From assembly GCA_015058655.1 (NCBI GenBank), contig SVBX01000003.1, positions 98,893-162,892 of the forward strand: a stretch of 64,000 bases of DNA, given 5' to 3'. Source of the DNA: Pseudoselenomonas ruminantium. GTDB lineage: Bacteria; Bacillota; Negativicutes; Selenomonadales; Selenomonadaceae. Each line of letters starts with the position of its first letter. Position 1 is the first letter of the stretch. Positions 49,611 through 58,224 of this stretch are shown here, piece after piece. The position numbers and the translations under genes are program-made. The notes below the pieces were generated by a model, which worked only from the letters and a program-made list of their open reading frames with translations, was not told the origin of the DNA and did not search any database.

Positions 49611-52095
49611 CCTGATGTTCCTCCTTTCCTTCATCGTATTCCCTGGCCATGGGCAGGGTCAGGTTCACGATGAACTCCTTGCCTGTATCGCCGGTGCGGG
49701 CAAGCTCGATGGTGCCATCCATCCTGTCCACGATGGTCTTCACGATGCTGAGGCCGCGGCCCAAATCCTTGAGGGCGGCAAAGTCTGCCTTCCGGGCTCC
49801 GCTGAACAGCTCGCGGATGCGGTGAGCGACTTCCGGCTGGAAGGCGATGCCCGTGTCCTTCACCCGCAGCTCATAGTCGGCGCAGATGGTGCGGCGGTTC
49901 CACTTGCCATGGGTAGTCCTGTAGGCAGGGCCCTTCTGGCGCAGCAGGAGGCTGACCGAATCCCCCTGGGAGGTGGTGCTGTAGGCGTTGCCCACCAGAT
50001 TCATGAGCAGGCGGGTGAGGCGCTCGTCATCGCACATGACATTGTTGTCCTCGATGAGCTGCTCCACCTTGTAGCTTACCCCTCTTTCCGTCATCAGCAC
50101 GGAGAACACATCCCGTATCTGCTGCATGGTGCGGTTGAGATCCGTGGGGATTTCCTTCAGGGTGATGGTGCCCTCATCCATGCTGTTCACCTTCAGCATG
50201 CTGTAGATGAGGGAGAGCAGGTAGTGGTTGAGGGGCTCTATCCTGCTCAGGTGGCCTCCCATGGTTTCCGGCAGGTCCGGGCGGGCCTGCGGCTCCGGGC
50301 AGACCAGGCAGATGGTGCAGGTTTCCAGGGAGAGCTGCACATAGTCTATGAAAGAGTTGGTCAGCAAGCGTATATCATGGGCCACATTGGCGAGATAGGT
50401 GTTCTTCACCACGCTCAGGGTGTGGTCATCCAGTATCTGCTGATCCAGGTTTTCCTCCCTGCCCCTGATGGTGGTGAAGATATCGAACATGAGGAAGAGG
50501 GTCAGCATGATGAAGAGCATCTGGGCTATGCTGGTGAAGGAAAGGGCGCTGTGGCTGGCTGTCATCCCTTGCTGGGCGGCGGCTATCAGCCTTTCCTCCG
50601 TCACCTGCCGCATCCACATGGAGGTGGAGAAGAAGGTGAGGAAGAGCAGCATGACGCACATGATGGTGCTGCTGCCGAAATGATTGGTCTTGTCCCGTTT
50701 GAAGACATACCAGTAGTAGATGAAACCCAACATGGACCAGCCTGCCAGGAGCAGGTAGGATTCCGTATCAAGGCCGGAGCCCAAAAGCATATTTGGCAGG
50801 ATGGGGCAGAAGAAGAAGAACAGGGAGAAGGCCAGGCCCACCAGCCCCAGGAAACCCTCCCACAGGAGCGCATCCTTCCTGGCGGCCCGGTAGGCGCAGA
50901 GGGAGACATAGGCATAGGCTACGGAGCCGCTGATGGTGGTGACATCCGTGAGCCAGGCGATGGCATTGCGGCCCAGCAGGGGCACCGGCAGGGACAGGAA
51001 GAGCACCAGCAAGGTGGCTTTCTGAGGCAGGCCGTGCTCATCTTCCTGGGCGTACTTCTCTGGCAGCAGATTGTCCCGGGACATGGACTGGAAGAGGAAA
51101 GCGCAAGCCCGGTAGAAGCCCAGCAGGCTGGTGGAGAGGGCGGCAAAGACCGCCACCCCCATGAGGTAGGCGCCCCAGATACCATAGATGCTCATGACGC
51201 TGTTGAAAACCGGCAGGGCCTGCAGCCCCTCCATGTGCTGCAGGCTGGCGATGTACTCATCCCAGCGGTCGAAGCCGTCAGGGACGGACAGCACAGCTCC
51301 CGCCGTGAGCATGCAGTAGACGGCGGCGCCGGAAATGACGGAAACAGCTGTGATGAGGTAGAGCTTCCGGGGATGGAAGGTGAAGTTGGCCTGGGCATGG
51401 GTCACTGCCTCGAAGCCGAAGAACATCCAGGGGGCCAGCATCAGCATGGAAAAGACCTGCAGGGCAGGATTGGTGCCCTCCTGGAAGGCTGGCGTGAAGG
51501 CCATGTGATGGGTGTTGATGTCCACGCCCAGGAACAGGCCCGTCACGATGAGGAAGAGCAGCAAGGCCAGCGCCACATGGACATAGCGGCGCACCCTGCC
51601 CCCATAGCAGGCGAAGAGGCCGAAGGCGATGAGTATCAGCCAGGTGGTGAGAATCTCCCCGAAGTAGATGTCGAAGCCCAGCACCTGATAGTGAAAGCCC
51701 CACTCCAGCGCATCACCCAGGAAAAACCTGGCCAGCAGCACGAAGGCCGTGGCATTGGCCCATAGCAGGGAGAGATAGGCAAGGCCCAGAGACCAGGCCG
51801 CCAGGAAGGCATGGTCTCTGCCCAGGAGCATGCGGGTGAAGGTGAAGATGCCGCCGTTGTCCTGGTAGCGTTGCCCCAGGAAGCAGAAATTGGCGCCGAT
51901 GGCCAACATGATGAGAGCCCCCAGGCACATGGCGATGATGGTGCCGATGGGCCCTGCATGGGGCAGGAACATGGTGCCCGGCATGACAAAGGCGCCCCAG
52001 CCGATCAAGCAGCCGAAAGACAGGGCCCAGACATTGAGGGGCGAGAGAAAGCGCAGGGCAGACTCCTGCCTGCCGTTGCCGTTCGATGTATTCAT
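49603..52095 (-). CDS. Amino-acid permease (APC) fused to histidine kinase, paralogue 2
   Basis: 830 residues, same architecture as its downstream neighbour: APC permease (LSFGCLIGWGAFVMPGTMFLP, QDNGGIFTFTRML), extra helices, then a kinase with VAHDIRLLTNSFIDYV, N-box LTRLLMNLVGNAYSTTSQGD, G1 VKDTGIAF and G2 GRGLSIVKTI. The phospho-His is kept but the HisKA Pro and the G1 glycines are weaker than in paralogue 1. A tandem duplication that has diverged, coupled by ATGCTTAG. ATG 52095 follows aaggagc. The pair may form a heterodimeric receptor (inference). Confidence 0.87.
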   Translation of the reverse strand: MNTSNGNGRQESALRFLSPLNVWALSFGCLIGWGAFVMPGTMFLPHAGPIGTIIAMCLGALIMLAIGANFCFLGQRYQDNGGIFTFTRMLLGRDHAFLAAWSLGLAYLSLLWANATAFVLLARFFLGDALEWGFHYQVLGFDIYFGEILTTWLILIAFGLFACYGGRVRRYVHVALALLLFLIVTGLFLGVDINTHHMAFTPAFQEGTNPALQVFSMLMLAPWMFFGFEAVTHAQANFTFHPRKLYLITAVSVISGAAVYCMLTAGAVLSVPDGFDRWDEYIASLQHMEGLQALPVFNSVMSIYGIWGAYLMGVAVFAALSTSLLGFYRACAFLFQSMSRDNLLPEKYAQEDEHGLPQKATLLVLFLSLPVPLLGRNAIAWLTDVTTISGSVAYAYVSLCAYRAARKDALLWEGFLGLVGLAFSLFFFFCPILPNMLLGSGLDTESYLLLAGWSMLGFIYYWYVFKRDKTNHFGSSTIMCVMLLFLTFFSTSMWMRQVTEERLIAAAQQGMTASHSALSFTSIAQMLFIMLTLFLMFDIFTTIRGREENLDQQILDDHTLSVVKNTYLANVAHDIRLLTNSFIDYVQLSLETCTICLVCPEPQARPDLPETMGGHLSRIEPLNHYLLSLIYSMLKVNSMDEGTITLKEIPTDLNRTMQQIRDVFSVLMTERGVSYKVEQLIEDNNVMCDDERLTRLLMNLVGNAYSTTSQGDSVSLLLRQKGPAYRTTHGKWNRRTICADYELRVKDTGIAFQPEVAHRIRELFSGARKADFAALKDLGRGLSIVKTIVDRMDGTIELARTGDTGKEFIVNLTLPMAREYDEGKEEHQDA

Positions 52096-52200
52096 ATGCT
52101 AACGCTCCTTCCCGTTGCCAAGCGTAAACAAATGTATGTTAGCTGTAGATTCAGAGTATTTATCTGGATATGTTCTCTTCGAGGGAAGGAAAATCCTGCT

Positions 52201-53238
52201 TCAGATATGACGGGAAAGTGTTTCCTGCCAGTCACGGTCATGGCCCATCAGGGTGGCGAGGCGGCTCACCGCCAGTATCACCTGGGAAGCGCCCTGGGGG
52301 CGGGCTTCTTCGATGGCTTCCCGGTAGAGCAGGGCCAGGGCGAAGAAAGCCCTGCCGTTGTGCCGGAGAGTACCTTCCAGGGTGCAGGGGAAAAGCTCCG
52401 TGAAATACTCCGAGACCAGCATATTTTCCAGCAGCAGCTCCGCAGGGGGCAGGGAGGCGGAGGTTTCGACGCCATGCAGTGCCCCCAGGTGCTGATTTTT
52501 CTCAGCCACAGGAGACAGGGCTGCCCGCAGCCCTGGGAAATGGCGGTCAAGGTCCCAGCCAAGGCCCTCTTCTCTTTCGCCGCCGCCATGGCCATACTCA
52601 TCGGAAAGCTGCAGCAGGACTTCGAAATCCCCTGCCTCCACGGCCTTGTCCGCTGCCGTCAGATAGGCCAGCAGGGCAGACAGCCGCTCCCAAAGAGGCA
52701 GTTTCAGCTGCAGGATGGCAAGCCCTGTGTCCTGCAGCAGCAGGCAGGCGGCAGCCAATCCTTCCTCCCCCTGGCCGCAGGCGATTTCCTGCCAGCTGTC
52801 AGGGCGGCCCGGCTCCCTTTCCCGCCATTTGAAGACCACGGGGCTTTCGCGGCATACTGCCAGCTCAGCGGCCAAGGGGCAGGAGAGGGCCAGGCTCCGC
52901 TGGAAATTCCCCCCGATATTCACTGCCTTCCGGGGATAAATGGCGCAAGTATTCCCAAGATAACTCTCCCCGTGGGCTTTCTGTATGCCGCAGAGACAGT
53001 CTTCCCTCAGGAAATGGCAGACCTGCTTCTCGCCAAAATCCCAAGCCCAGGGTGCCTGCCCCGGCTCCCCCGGCGCAAGGTGCGCCAGTATTTCCTCCCC
53101 CTGCTCCCGGGGCAGCTGCCGGTACTTCCCATAAGTCCCCTCGTCCACAAACACCGTCCAAAGCCTGCAGCACTGCGCCCCGCACCGCTGCCCGTCACAA
53201 AAGAAATCCTCCAGATAATCCGGCTCAAGGCAAAGCAT
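52201..53238 (-). CDS. fliB: Flagellin lysine N-methylase
   Basis: 345 residues. The FliB cysteine pattern is present: CDGQRCGAQCCRLW near the N-terminus and CHFLREDCLCGIQK...NTCAIYPRK after it. FliB uses S-adenosylmethionine or a linked cofactor to methylate lysines on exported flagellin. The flagellins of this window (58225, 60278) are its natural substrates. ATG 53238 has ggagg at 7 bases; the ATG six bases upstream is too close. Just upstream lies a fold-back element. Confidence 0.86.
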   Translation of the reverse strand: MLCLEPDYLEDFFCDGQRCGAQCCRLWTVFVDEGTYGKYRQLPREQGEEILAHLAPGEPGQAPWAWDFGEKQVCHFLREDCLCGIQKAHGESYLGNTCAIYPRKAVNIGGNFQRSLALSCPLAAELAVCRESPVVFKWREREPGRPDSWQEIACGQGEEGLAAACLLLQDTGLAILQLKLPLWERLSALLAYLTAADKAVEAGDFEVLLQLSDEYGHGGGEREEGLGWDLDRHFPGLRAALSPVAEKNQHLGALHGVETSASLPPAELLLENMLVSEYFTELFPCTLEGTLRHNGRAFFALALLYREAIEEARPQGASQVILAVSRLATLMGHDRDWQETLSRHI

Positions 53239-53255
53239 ATTCATCCCTCCGCATA

Positions 53256-53411
53256 AGGAACTGGCAAGAAATAAATTGAGCATAATGCGAAGGATTAGTT
53301 TGGCTAGACAAGGCGGAGGAAGGAGGCATAGCGGTGCTATGTCGACTGACGACAACGCAGTATAGACGAACTAAGACAAGCAGAATGCTTAATTTATTTC
53401 TGAACAGTTCC
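53256..53411. repeat. Fold-back element with TA ends (family ii), third end type
   Basis: 156 bp: AGGAACTG...AGAAATAAATT at one end, AATTTATTTCT...CAGTTCC at the other. The centre GGCATAGCGGTGCTATGTCGA is shared with the 162-bp members, while the arms are unrelated in sequence but still paired. TA at 53254-53255 and 53412-53413. Immediately upstream of fliB. Confidence 0.75.
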
Positions 53412-53567
53412 TAAGTATATGAGGGGTTCTTCGACTTGTGGGAGGGGTTTTCCTTCATATTCGGAAAAACAAAAAGCGCTTGCCATGTGTAAGGGGCAAG
53501 CTCTATGATTTTAGCAACAAGAGGCGCCGCCCTCGCATAATCATCACTTAAAGGGATAAACCGCTTA

Positions 53568-53729
53568 GGGCGTGTTGATTAAATGAACTTGGCCCAGATT
53601 TGCGTAGATTGGCTGTCCATTGCAAGGCGACAAACCGGAGGCATAGCGGTGCTATGTCGAGGATTTGTCAACGCAGCAGGGACAGTCAAGATATGTGAAG
53701 ATGGGCTTAGTGAATTAATCAACACGCCC
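53568..53729. repeat. 162-bp fold-back element with TA ends (family ii), copy 4
   Basis: Ends GGGCGTGTTGATTAA / TTAATCAACACGCCC; TA at 53566-53567 and 53730-53731. The interior differs slightly from copies 1-3 (CAACGCAGCAGGG). Between it and the previous element (53413-53565) only a weak hairpin was seen. Confidence 0.85.
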
Positions 53730-53752
53730 TAGTTGGCCAGACTGGAAGCGGT

Positions 53753-54670
53753 TTATTTTTTTGCTTGCAAGGCCTCAATCTTTCTCCGCAGCTCCATCTC
53801 GTTGAAGGCCATCAGGAACTCGATGCCGTAGATGATGAAGCTGGCGATGAATTTGAACCAGACGAAGAGGGCGAAGAGGCCGAAGAGGGAGCCGTAGGCG
53901 ATGCCCATGCTGGGGATGAGGGTCATGCACCAGCCGTAGATGCCTGTGACTGCCAGCCAGAGGCAGGTGACCAAGAGGGCGGTGATGAAGGCTTGCCGGA
54001 AGGGCGGGGTGTAGGAGTGGGGGGCGATGATGTAGAAGAAGGTCAGCCATACCACCAGCACCACGAAGGGCAGGAAAATGCGCAGGATGTTCCACGCCCA
54101 GAGGAAGATGCTGGAAAAGTGGTTGCTCATGTCAAGATAATATATGAAAGAGTTGCCGAACACCGGCAGGCCCAGGGTGAGGAAGATAACCACCATCAGG
54201 CCGAAGGTGAAGAGGATGCCCTTGGCGTAGACCAGCACATTGTGGCGGTCATCCCTGGCCATGGCGGCAGTCTGGTTGTAATCCAGGCTGTCTGTGGCCC
54301 GGGTGAGGATGGTGAGCCCCTGCACGAAGCTATAAAGGGAGAAAAGCCCTGTCACCCACATCCACAAGGTGCTGCGGGCAGCCATGATTCGCTTGATGTC
54401 CGCCAGAAGGGGGCCTGCCATGCGCTCCGGCAGATAGTGGGCTGCCATGCCATAGATGGCATCTACCTGGGACGACATCACGAACAGCATCAGATTCACC
54501 GTAAACACCAGGAAGGGCAGGAAACCCAGCAGGAAGTAATAGGCGGTGCCTGAGGCCATATCGAACCAGCTGGCGATGCGGTGGTAATCCGTAAAGCGCT
54601 GGTAGAAGAAGTACAGGGTCTCCCACACAGGGGAGAGCCTTTTTAGCATGCTTTGTATGAGCTTATCCAT
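53753..54670 (-). CDS. YihY/BrkB family inner-membrane protein
   Basis: 305 residues, about six membrane helices. Family landmarks: SGTAYYFLLGFLPFLVF, a central GLTILTRATD segment and a C-terminal GIAYGSLFGLFALFVWFKF...YGIEF block. Function unsettled (once called RNase BN; putative transporter). ATG 54670 follows aaggtg; the longer frame is not supported. Divergent from the phosphatase gene, with 74 bases between them. Confidence 0.87.
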   Translation of the reverse strand: MDKLIQSMLKRLSPVWETLYFFYQRFTDYHRIASWFDMASGTAYYFLLGFLPFLVFTVNLMLFVMSSQVDAIYGMAAHYLPERMAGPLLADIKRIMAARSTLWMWVTGLFSLYSFVQGLTILTRATDSLDYNQTAAMARDDRHNVLVYAKGILFTFGLMVVIFLTLGLPVFGNSFIYYLDMSNHFSSIFLWAWNILRIFLPFVVLVVWLTFFYIIAPHSYTPPFRQAFITALLVTCLWLAVTGIYGWCMTLIPSMGIAYGSLFGLFALFVWFKFIASFIIYGIEFLMAFNEMELRRKIEALQAKK

Positions 54671-54744
54671 AATATGCACCTTGCTGAAGTTTTTCACCAT
54701 AAATGTGATAAAATAACAGTATATCGCATGAGGAGGTGGCAACT

Positions 54745-55461
54745 GTGAAGATAGAACGACTTCTGGTCTTTGGAGATATTCACGGCAAGTGGGAGAAATT
54801 CCTCTCTGCTTATGAAAAAGTGAACTTCAATCCTGAGAAAGATATGCTCATCTTCCTGGGAGATTATCTGGACAGGGGCGAAAATACTGTCTCTGTCATG
54901 GATTGGGTGCTGGAGCATCGGGGCAGGGAAAATATGCTCTTCCTCAAGGGCAACCACGAAGCTATGTTTTATGAAGCGTTGAAGCCTTATCGCGAAGGGC
55001 TGCGGGACTGGGATGAGGTGGAGCTCACCTACGAACTCATGCTCTGGCTGCCCAACGGCGGCAAGGCCACCTTGAAGCAAGTCATGGCAAGCGGCAGGGG
55101 GGAGAAACTGGTTCCCGCCTGGCTGCAGTGCATAGAAAAAATGCCCCTCTACGCAGAGATAAAGACCCAGGGCAAAACCTACTGGTTCATGCATGCCGAC
55201 TGCAAGCCGGAACTGCCCCTGGAGGAGCAGCCGGAGGAAACGCTGCTGTGGTCGAGGAAGCTGGCCCTCAGCCCCGCCGGGCAGGTGAGCGAGAAGACCA
55301 TCGTCCTGGGACACACCCCTGTCCAGAGCATGGGCTATGAGCCTGTGCCCCAGATCTTGCAAGACGGACGCCTGGTGCTGATGGATACGGGCAGCTTCAT
55401 GCCGGAGGGAAGGGTGTCCTGCCTGGACCTTCTGAGCGGAGCTGTCTACCAGTCGGATTGA
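54745..55461 (+). CDS. Metallophosphoesterase, PP2A/diadenosine-tetraphosphatase-like
   Basis: 238 residues. All calcineurin-type metal motifs are visible: FGDIHGKW, LGDYLDRGE, LKGNHE, FMHADCK and LGHTPV. Enzymes of this group hydrolyse phosphoproteins or Ap4A-like nucleotides; the target cannot be read. GTG 54745 follows aggagg with 8-base spacing; the GTG at 54736 overlaps the ribosome site. Cytoplasmic. Confidence 0.88.
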   Translation: MKIERLLVFGDIHGKWEKFLSAYEKVNFNPEKDMLIFLGDYLDRGENTVSVMDWVLEHRGRENMLFLKGNHEAMFYEALKPYREGLRDWDEVELTYELMLWLPNGGKATLKQVMASGRGEKLVPAWLQCIEKMPLYAEIKTQGKTYWFMHADCKPELPLEEQPEETLLWSRKLALSPAGQVSEKTIVLGHTPVQSMGYEPVPQILQDGRLVLMDTGSFMPEGRVSCLDLLSGAVYQSD

Positions 55462-55500
55462 GCCTGTTGGCAGAGGGCAGGGGGCTGTGATAAAATATAA

Positions 55501-55635
55501 CGAGTACAAGATGTCCCCCACTTCTATAAGTGGGGGCGGCAAACTACTAACAGGCGGCGAGTTAATATCTCCCGCCTCGTTGAAACGCCAAGAGGAAGTT
55601 TTGCCTGCGGCAAAACTGGAACAACGGCGTTATAA
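55501..55635 (+). mobile_element. IS200/IS605-like hairpin element (family iii), copy P6
   Basis: 135 bp after ATATAA, CGAGTACAAGATGTCCCCC to GCGTTATAA. Shows paired changes against other copies: AACGCC...GGCGTT in place of AAGGCC...GGCCTT, keeping the outer stem. Confidence 0.8.
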
Positions 55636-55724
55636 GGTATGTTGAAAATGCCTGCTGCAGTGCGCTGGCGGAGTCTTTCAGCATGTTCTAGGAGAAGGCA
55701 AGTGCAGGCAGGGGTAGAGGTGCT

Positions 55725-56750
55725 TTGGGAAAGATAATTCTTCGCTATATATCCGCATTGGGAGTCCTTTTGCTCATGTCTCTGGAGATAGGGGTCATGC
55801 GCCTGTCCTGGGCAGGCTACAGCATCTCCGAGATGCCGGAGGTGTTTTTCTCCGCCAAGCCCGCAGACCGCCTGGCCAGGGAAGAGGCCAAGCACCGCCA
55901 GAAGGTGGAGCGGGGAGAGGACCAGGCTTCCATGCCTGCTGATTTGGAGGTCCTGCTGGAAGAACGATACAAGGACTACGCCGTCTACTACCTCCGCCCG
56001 GACTTGGAGGAACAGCCCTTTATCCTGGCTTCCCGCCAGCAGCAGCCCGCCAGCATGATCAAGCTTTTCGTCATGGCCAAGGCCATGGAGGAAGTGAAGG
56101 CGGGCAACCTGAGCCTGGATGACAATATTTCCCTGAAAAAAGAAGATGTGGTGGGGGGCGCAGGGAAGCTCACCATCTATGACCTGGACAAGCCCATCAC
56201 GGTGAGGAAGCTCATCACCCTGATGATACAGGCCAGCGATAATACCGCCACCAACACCCTGATCACCAAGCTGGGCATGGGCGAAATCAATGCTTACTTG
56301 GAAAGCTCAGGCTACAATGATACGAAGCTGAACCATAAGATGATGCTCCAAAAGGTGGAAACCTTGGAGAAGAAAGGCAAGCGCACCAAAAAGGTCATCA
56401 CCACCCTGCCCAGCAACATATCCTCCGTGCAGGATGTGGGCACGCTGCTCACCCGCATATACAAGCATGAATGCGTAGGGGCGCAGGAAGACGAATTCAT
56501 GATAGAAGTCCTCAAGGGACAGGAGGACAAGATGTGCTTCAATGCCGCCCTGCCCGACTGGCAGATAGCCCACAAGACGGGGGAATACAGCGGCACCTTC
56601 CATGACGGGGGCATCTTTTACGGCCCTGAGGGGAATTTCATCCTGGTTATCTTCTGCGAGAAGTATGCAGGCCGTCAGATTGCCATAGAGGATATGCAGG
56701 AAATGGCCTGGTACTTCGCATCCCGGCTGTCACATATGACAAACAATTAA
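55725..56750 (+). CDS. Exported class A beta-lactamase-like serine hydrolase
   Basis: 341 residues. N-terminal hydrophobic anchor (about 5-27), then a beta-lactamase fold: SxxK as ASMIKLF, SDN as ASDNTATN and KTG as HKTGEYSG. The omega-loop Glu of true class A lactamases is not obvious, so it is more likely a D,D-peptidase-like or other periplasmic esterase/amidase than a resistance enzyme. TTG 55725 after gaggtg is the chosen start; no good ATG precedes the anchor. Stands alone. Confidence 0.82.
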   Translation: MGKIILRYISALGVLLLMSLEIGVMRLSWAGYSISEMPEVFFSAKPADRLAREEAKHRQKVERGEDQASMPADLEVLLEERYKDYAVYYLRPDLEEQPFILASRQQQPASMIKLFVMAKAMEEVKAGNLSLDDNISLKKEDVVGGAGKLTIYDLDKPITVRKLITLMIQASDNTATNTLITKLGMGEINAYLESSGYNDTKLNHKMMLQKVETLEKKGKRTKKVITTLPSNISSVQDVGTLLTRIYKHECVGAQEDEFMIEVLKGQEDKMCFNAALPDWQIAHKTGEYSGTFHDGGIFYGPEGNFILVIFCEKYAGRQIAIEDMQEMAWYFASRLSHMTNN

Positions 56751-56890
56751 GATACGATGCTTTCATGGCAGCTAGAATAGGGATGAAGGCAATGCTTCGA
56801 GGAAGATATATTTTCCCAGTGTGTAATGCTGGCGCATGCCATGCGTATGTTATGTCAAATAGATAATTTTTATGTAGGGAGGAATAAGTT

Positions 56891-57334
56891 ATGCAGTGGT
56901 GGAAAAAATTGCTCATCGCCTTGGGAATCCTGCTGGTTTTGGGATTGGGGCTGCTGGGTTACGGCGCCATGAAGATGAGTGATGTTTACACGGAGACTAT
57001 CAAGCCGGATATGGAAGCCTATGTGCAGATGACTGCAGAGGAACAGGACAAGTATGTGCTGAACCATATGGAAAAATTGATGCAGGCAGTCAAGGCAGAA
57101 GACAAAGAGGCACAGATGGAAATCGAGGCCATGAAGAATGACCCCGCCACCAAGGAGGCCGGCATTGCCCTTGGCCGTTCCATGTGCGCCCTGCTGCTGA
57201 GCGCCTCGGATGACATCACCTCTTCCCTCTCGGCAGCGGACAAGGCAATGTACGAAGAGGAAGGCAAGGCCATCGATGCCCGCAGCAAACAATTCGAGAA
57301 GCTGGTGGAGGAGTACAAGGCCGGGCTCAGATAA
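56891..57334 (+). CDS. Hypothetical membrane-anchored protein
   Basis: 147 residues, unrecognised. An N-terminal TM helix (about 6-26, LLIALGILLVLGLGLLGYG) is followed by a charged, helical domain rich in Glu and Lys. It may face the periplasm. ATG follows gggagg. It has its own terminator (57358-57397). Confidence 0.75.
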   Translation: MQWWKKLLIALGILLVLGLGLLGYGAMKMSDVYTETIKPDMEAYVQMTAEEQDKYVLNHMEKLMQAVKAEDKEAQMEIEAMKNDPATKEAGIALGRSMCALLLSASDDITSSLSAADKAMYEEEGKAIDARSKQFEKLVEEYKAGLR

Positions 57335-57357
57335 GCCTGTTTCCGGCAGGACAGCGT

Positions 57358-57397
57358 AGGGCCGTTGCATGCAAGCGTCATGCAACGGCCCTATTTT
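57358..57397 (+). terminator. Terminator after the hypothetical membrane-anchored protein
   Basis: AGGGCCGTTGCA...TGCAACGGCCCT stem followed by ATTTTT. Confidence 0.88.
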
Positions 57398-57505
57398 TGG
57401 TGCAGCGCGGAAAAAATGAAACAAAACGGCGGCAGATGCTTCATTTGAAACATTTGCCGCCGATACTCATTTAGGTGAGAGAGTCGAGTTCGCTATTTGC
57501 AGCCC

Positions 57506-57874
57506 TTAGGCAACTTTTGCATTTGCGATTATCTTCAGGACTTCATCATGGGAGATGCTCTTGCCATTGTAAGAATACTTGTTGTCCTTGGACATGAAGC
57601 CGGTGCCGAGAGCGCCGACGCTCAGGTCGTGGGAGATGCCAAGCTGGTTCAGGCCCTTGCCGACAGCTTCCCGCAGGAGGATGTTCAGCGGCCCGACTAC
57701 GCCGGTCTTGCTGCTCAAAGCGCTGTGAACCTCGGCTACGATTTCTCCGAAGGTGCCGCCCTTCTTGGCGAAGGCATCAGCCAGCTGATTGACCTCTGTG
57801 AGAGTCCCGCCAGCTACGAAATCCAGCTCAAGATCATTCAGCTTCTTGCTCTCAAGTGCGTTCATCATTTTCAT
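57506..57874 (-). CDS. Protein with double-glycine leader (bacteriocin-like or exported peptide)
   Basis: 122 residues. The N-terminus MKMMNALESKKLNDLELDFV ends in AGG, a double-glycine leader with the ELxxVxGG consensus cut by C39-peptidase ABC exporters. The ~98-residue remainder is mostly helical and not very hydrophobic, longer than a typical class II bacteriocin. No exporter or immunity gene is in the window. Start follows aaggga. It could be a bacteriocin, a signal or another exported protein. A neighbouring stretch (57875-58030) has no clear gene. Confidence 0.65.
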   Translation of the reverse strand: MKMMNALESKKLNDLELDFVAGGTLTEVNQLADAFAKKGGTFGEIVAEVHSALSSKTGVVGPLNILLREAVGKGLNQLGISHDLSVGALGTGFMSKDNKYSYNGKSISHDEVLKIIANAKVA

Positions 57875-58030
57875 CTACTCCCTTCGGTGTTGTCCTTGTA
57901 GTTGTTTTGCTTTACATCCGTATATACGCACCAGGGAATAGAGTATTACAAGTTTTTTTATTTTTTTCGGTTTTTTTCAAAACGCCTGCCGCAGCGGGGG
58001 TGACAAAGCCTTACGATCGCTGCGGCATAA

Positions 58031-58159
58031 ATGGTGGTGTTTGGCATCGAAGACGGCAAGAAGACGATATGGCAGTTCATGCTGGGGATAGGGCTTGCTT
58101 ATAGCTCCGGGGCATTTTTGTTTGAGGTGTTTGGCAATACAGGAATAATTCAGGCTTAA
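58031..58159 (+). CDS. Possible 42-residue hydrophobic ORF, perhaps a gene remnant
   Basis: The frame MVVFGIEDGKKTIWQFMLGI ends ...GNTGIIQA; one membrane-helix-like segment. A stop lies directly before the ATG and no ribosome site is visible. It may be the tail of a lost membrane protein. Confidence 0.25.
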   Translation: MVVFGIEDGKKTIWQFMLGIGLAYSSGAFLFEVFGNTGIIQA

Positions 58160-58183
58160 GAAAATGTGGCTGGTTGACGATAA
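58157..58183 (+). promoter_or_regulatory. Sigma-28 (FliA) type flagellin promoter
   Basis: TAAGAAAA, 11 bases, GACGATAA. Compared with the consensus TAAAGTTT-N11-GCCGATAA, the -10 box fits at 7 of 8 positions and the spacing is exact. It leaves a leader of about 35 bases. Confidence 0.75.
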
Positions 58184-58224
58184 TAAGATTAGGATAGTTT
58201 GCCACACTAAGGACGGTGAAAGAA

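Noticed and set aside
55725..56750. Beta-lactamase resistance gene
   Set aside because: SxxK, SDN and KTG are present, but the omega-loop Glu is not evident and the N-terminal anchor is atypical; a resistance role is not supported.
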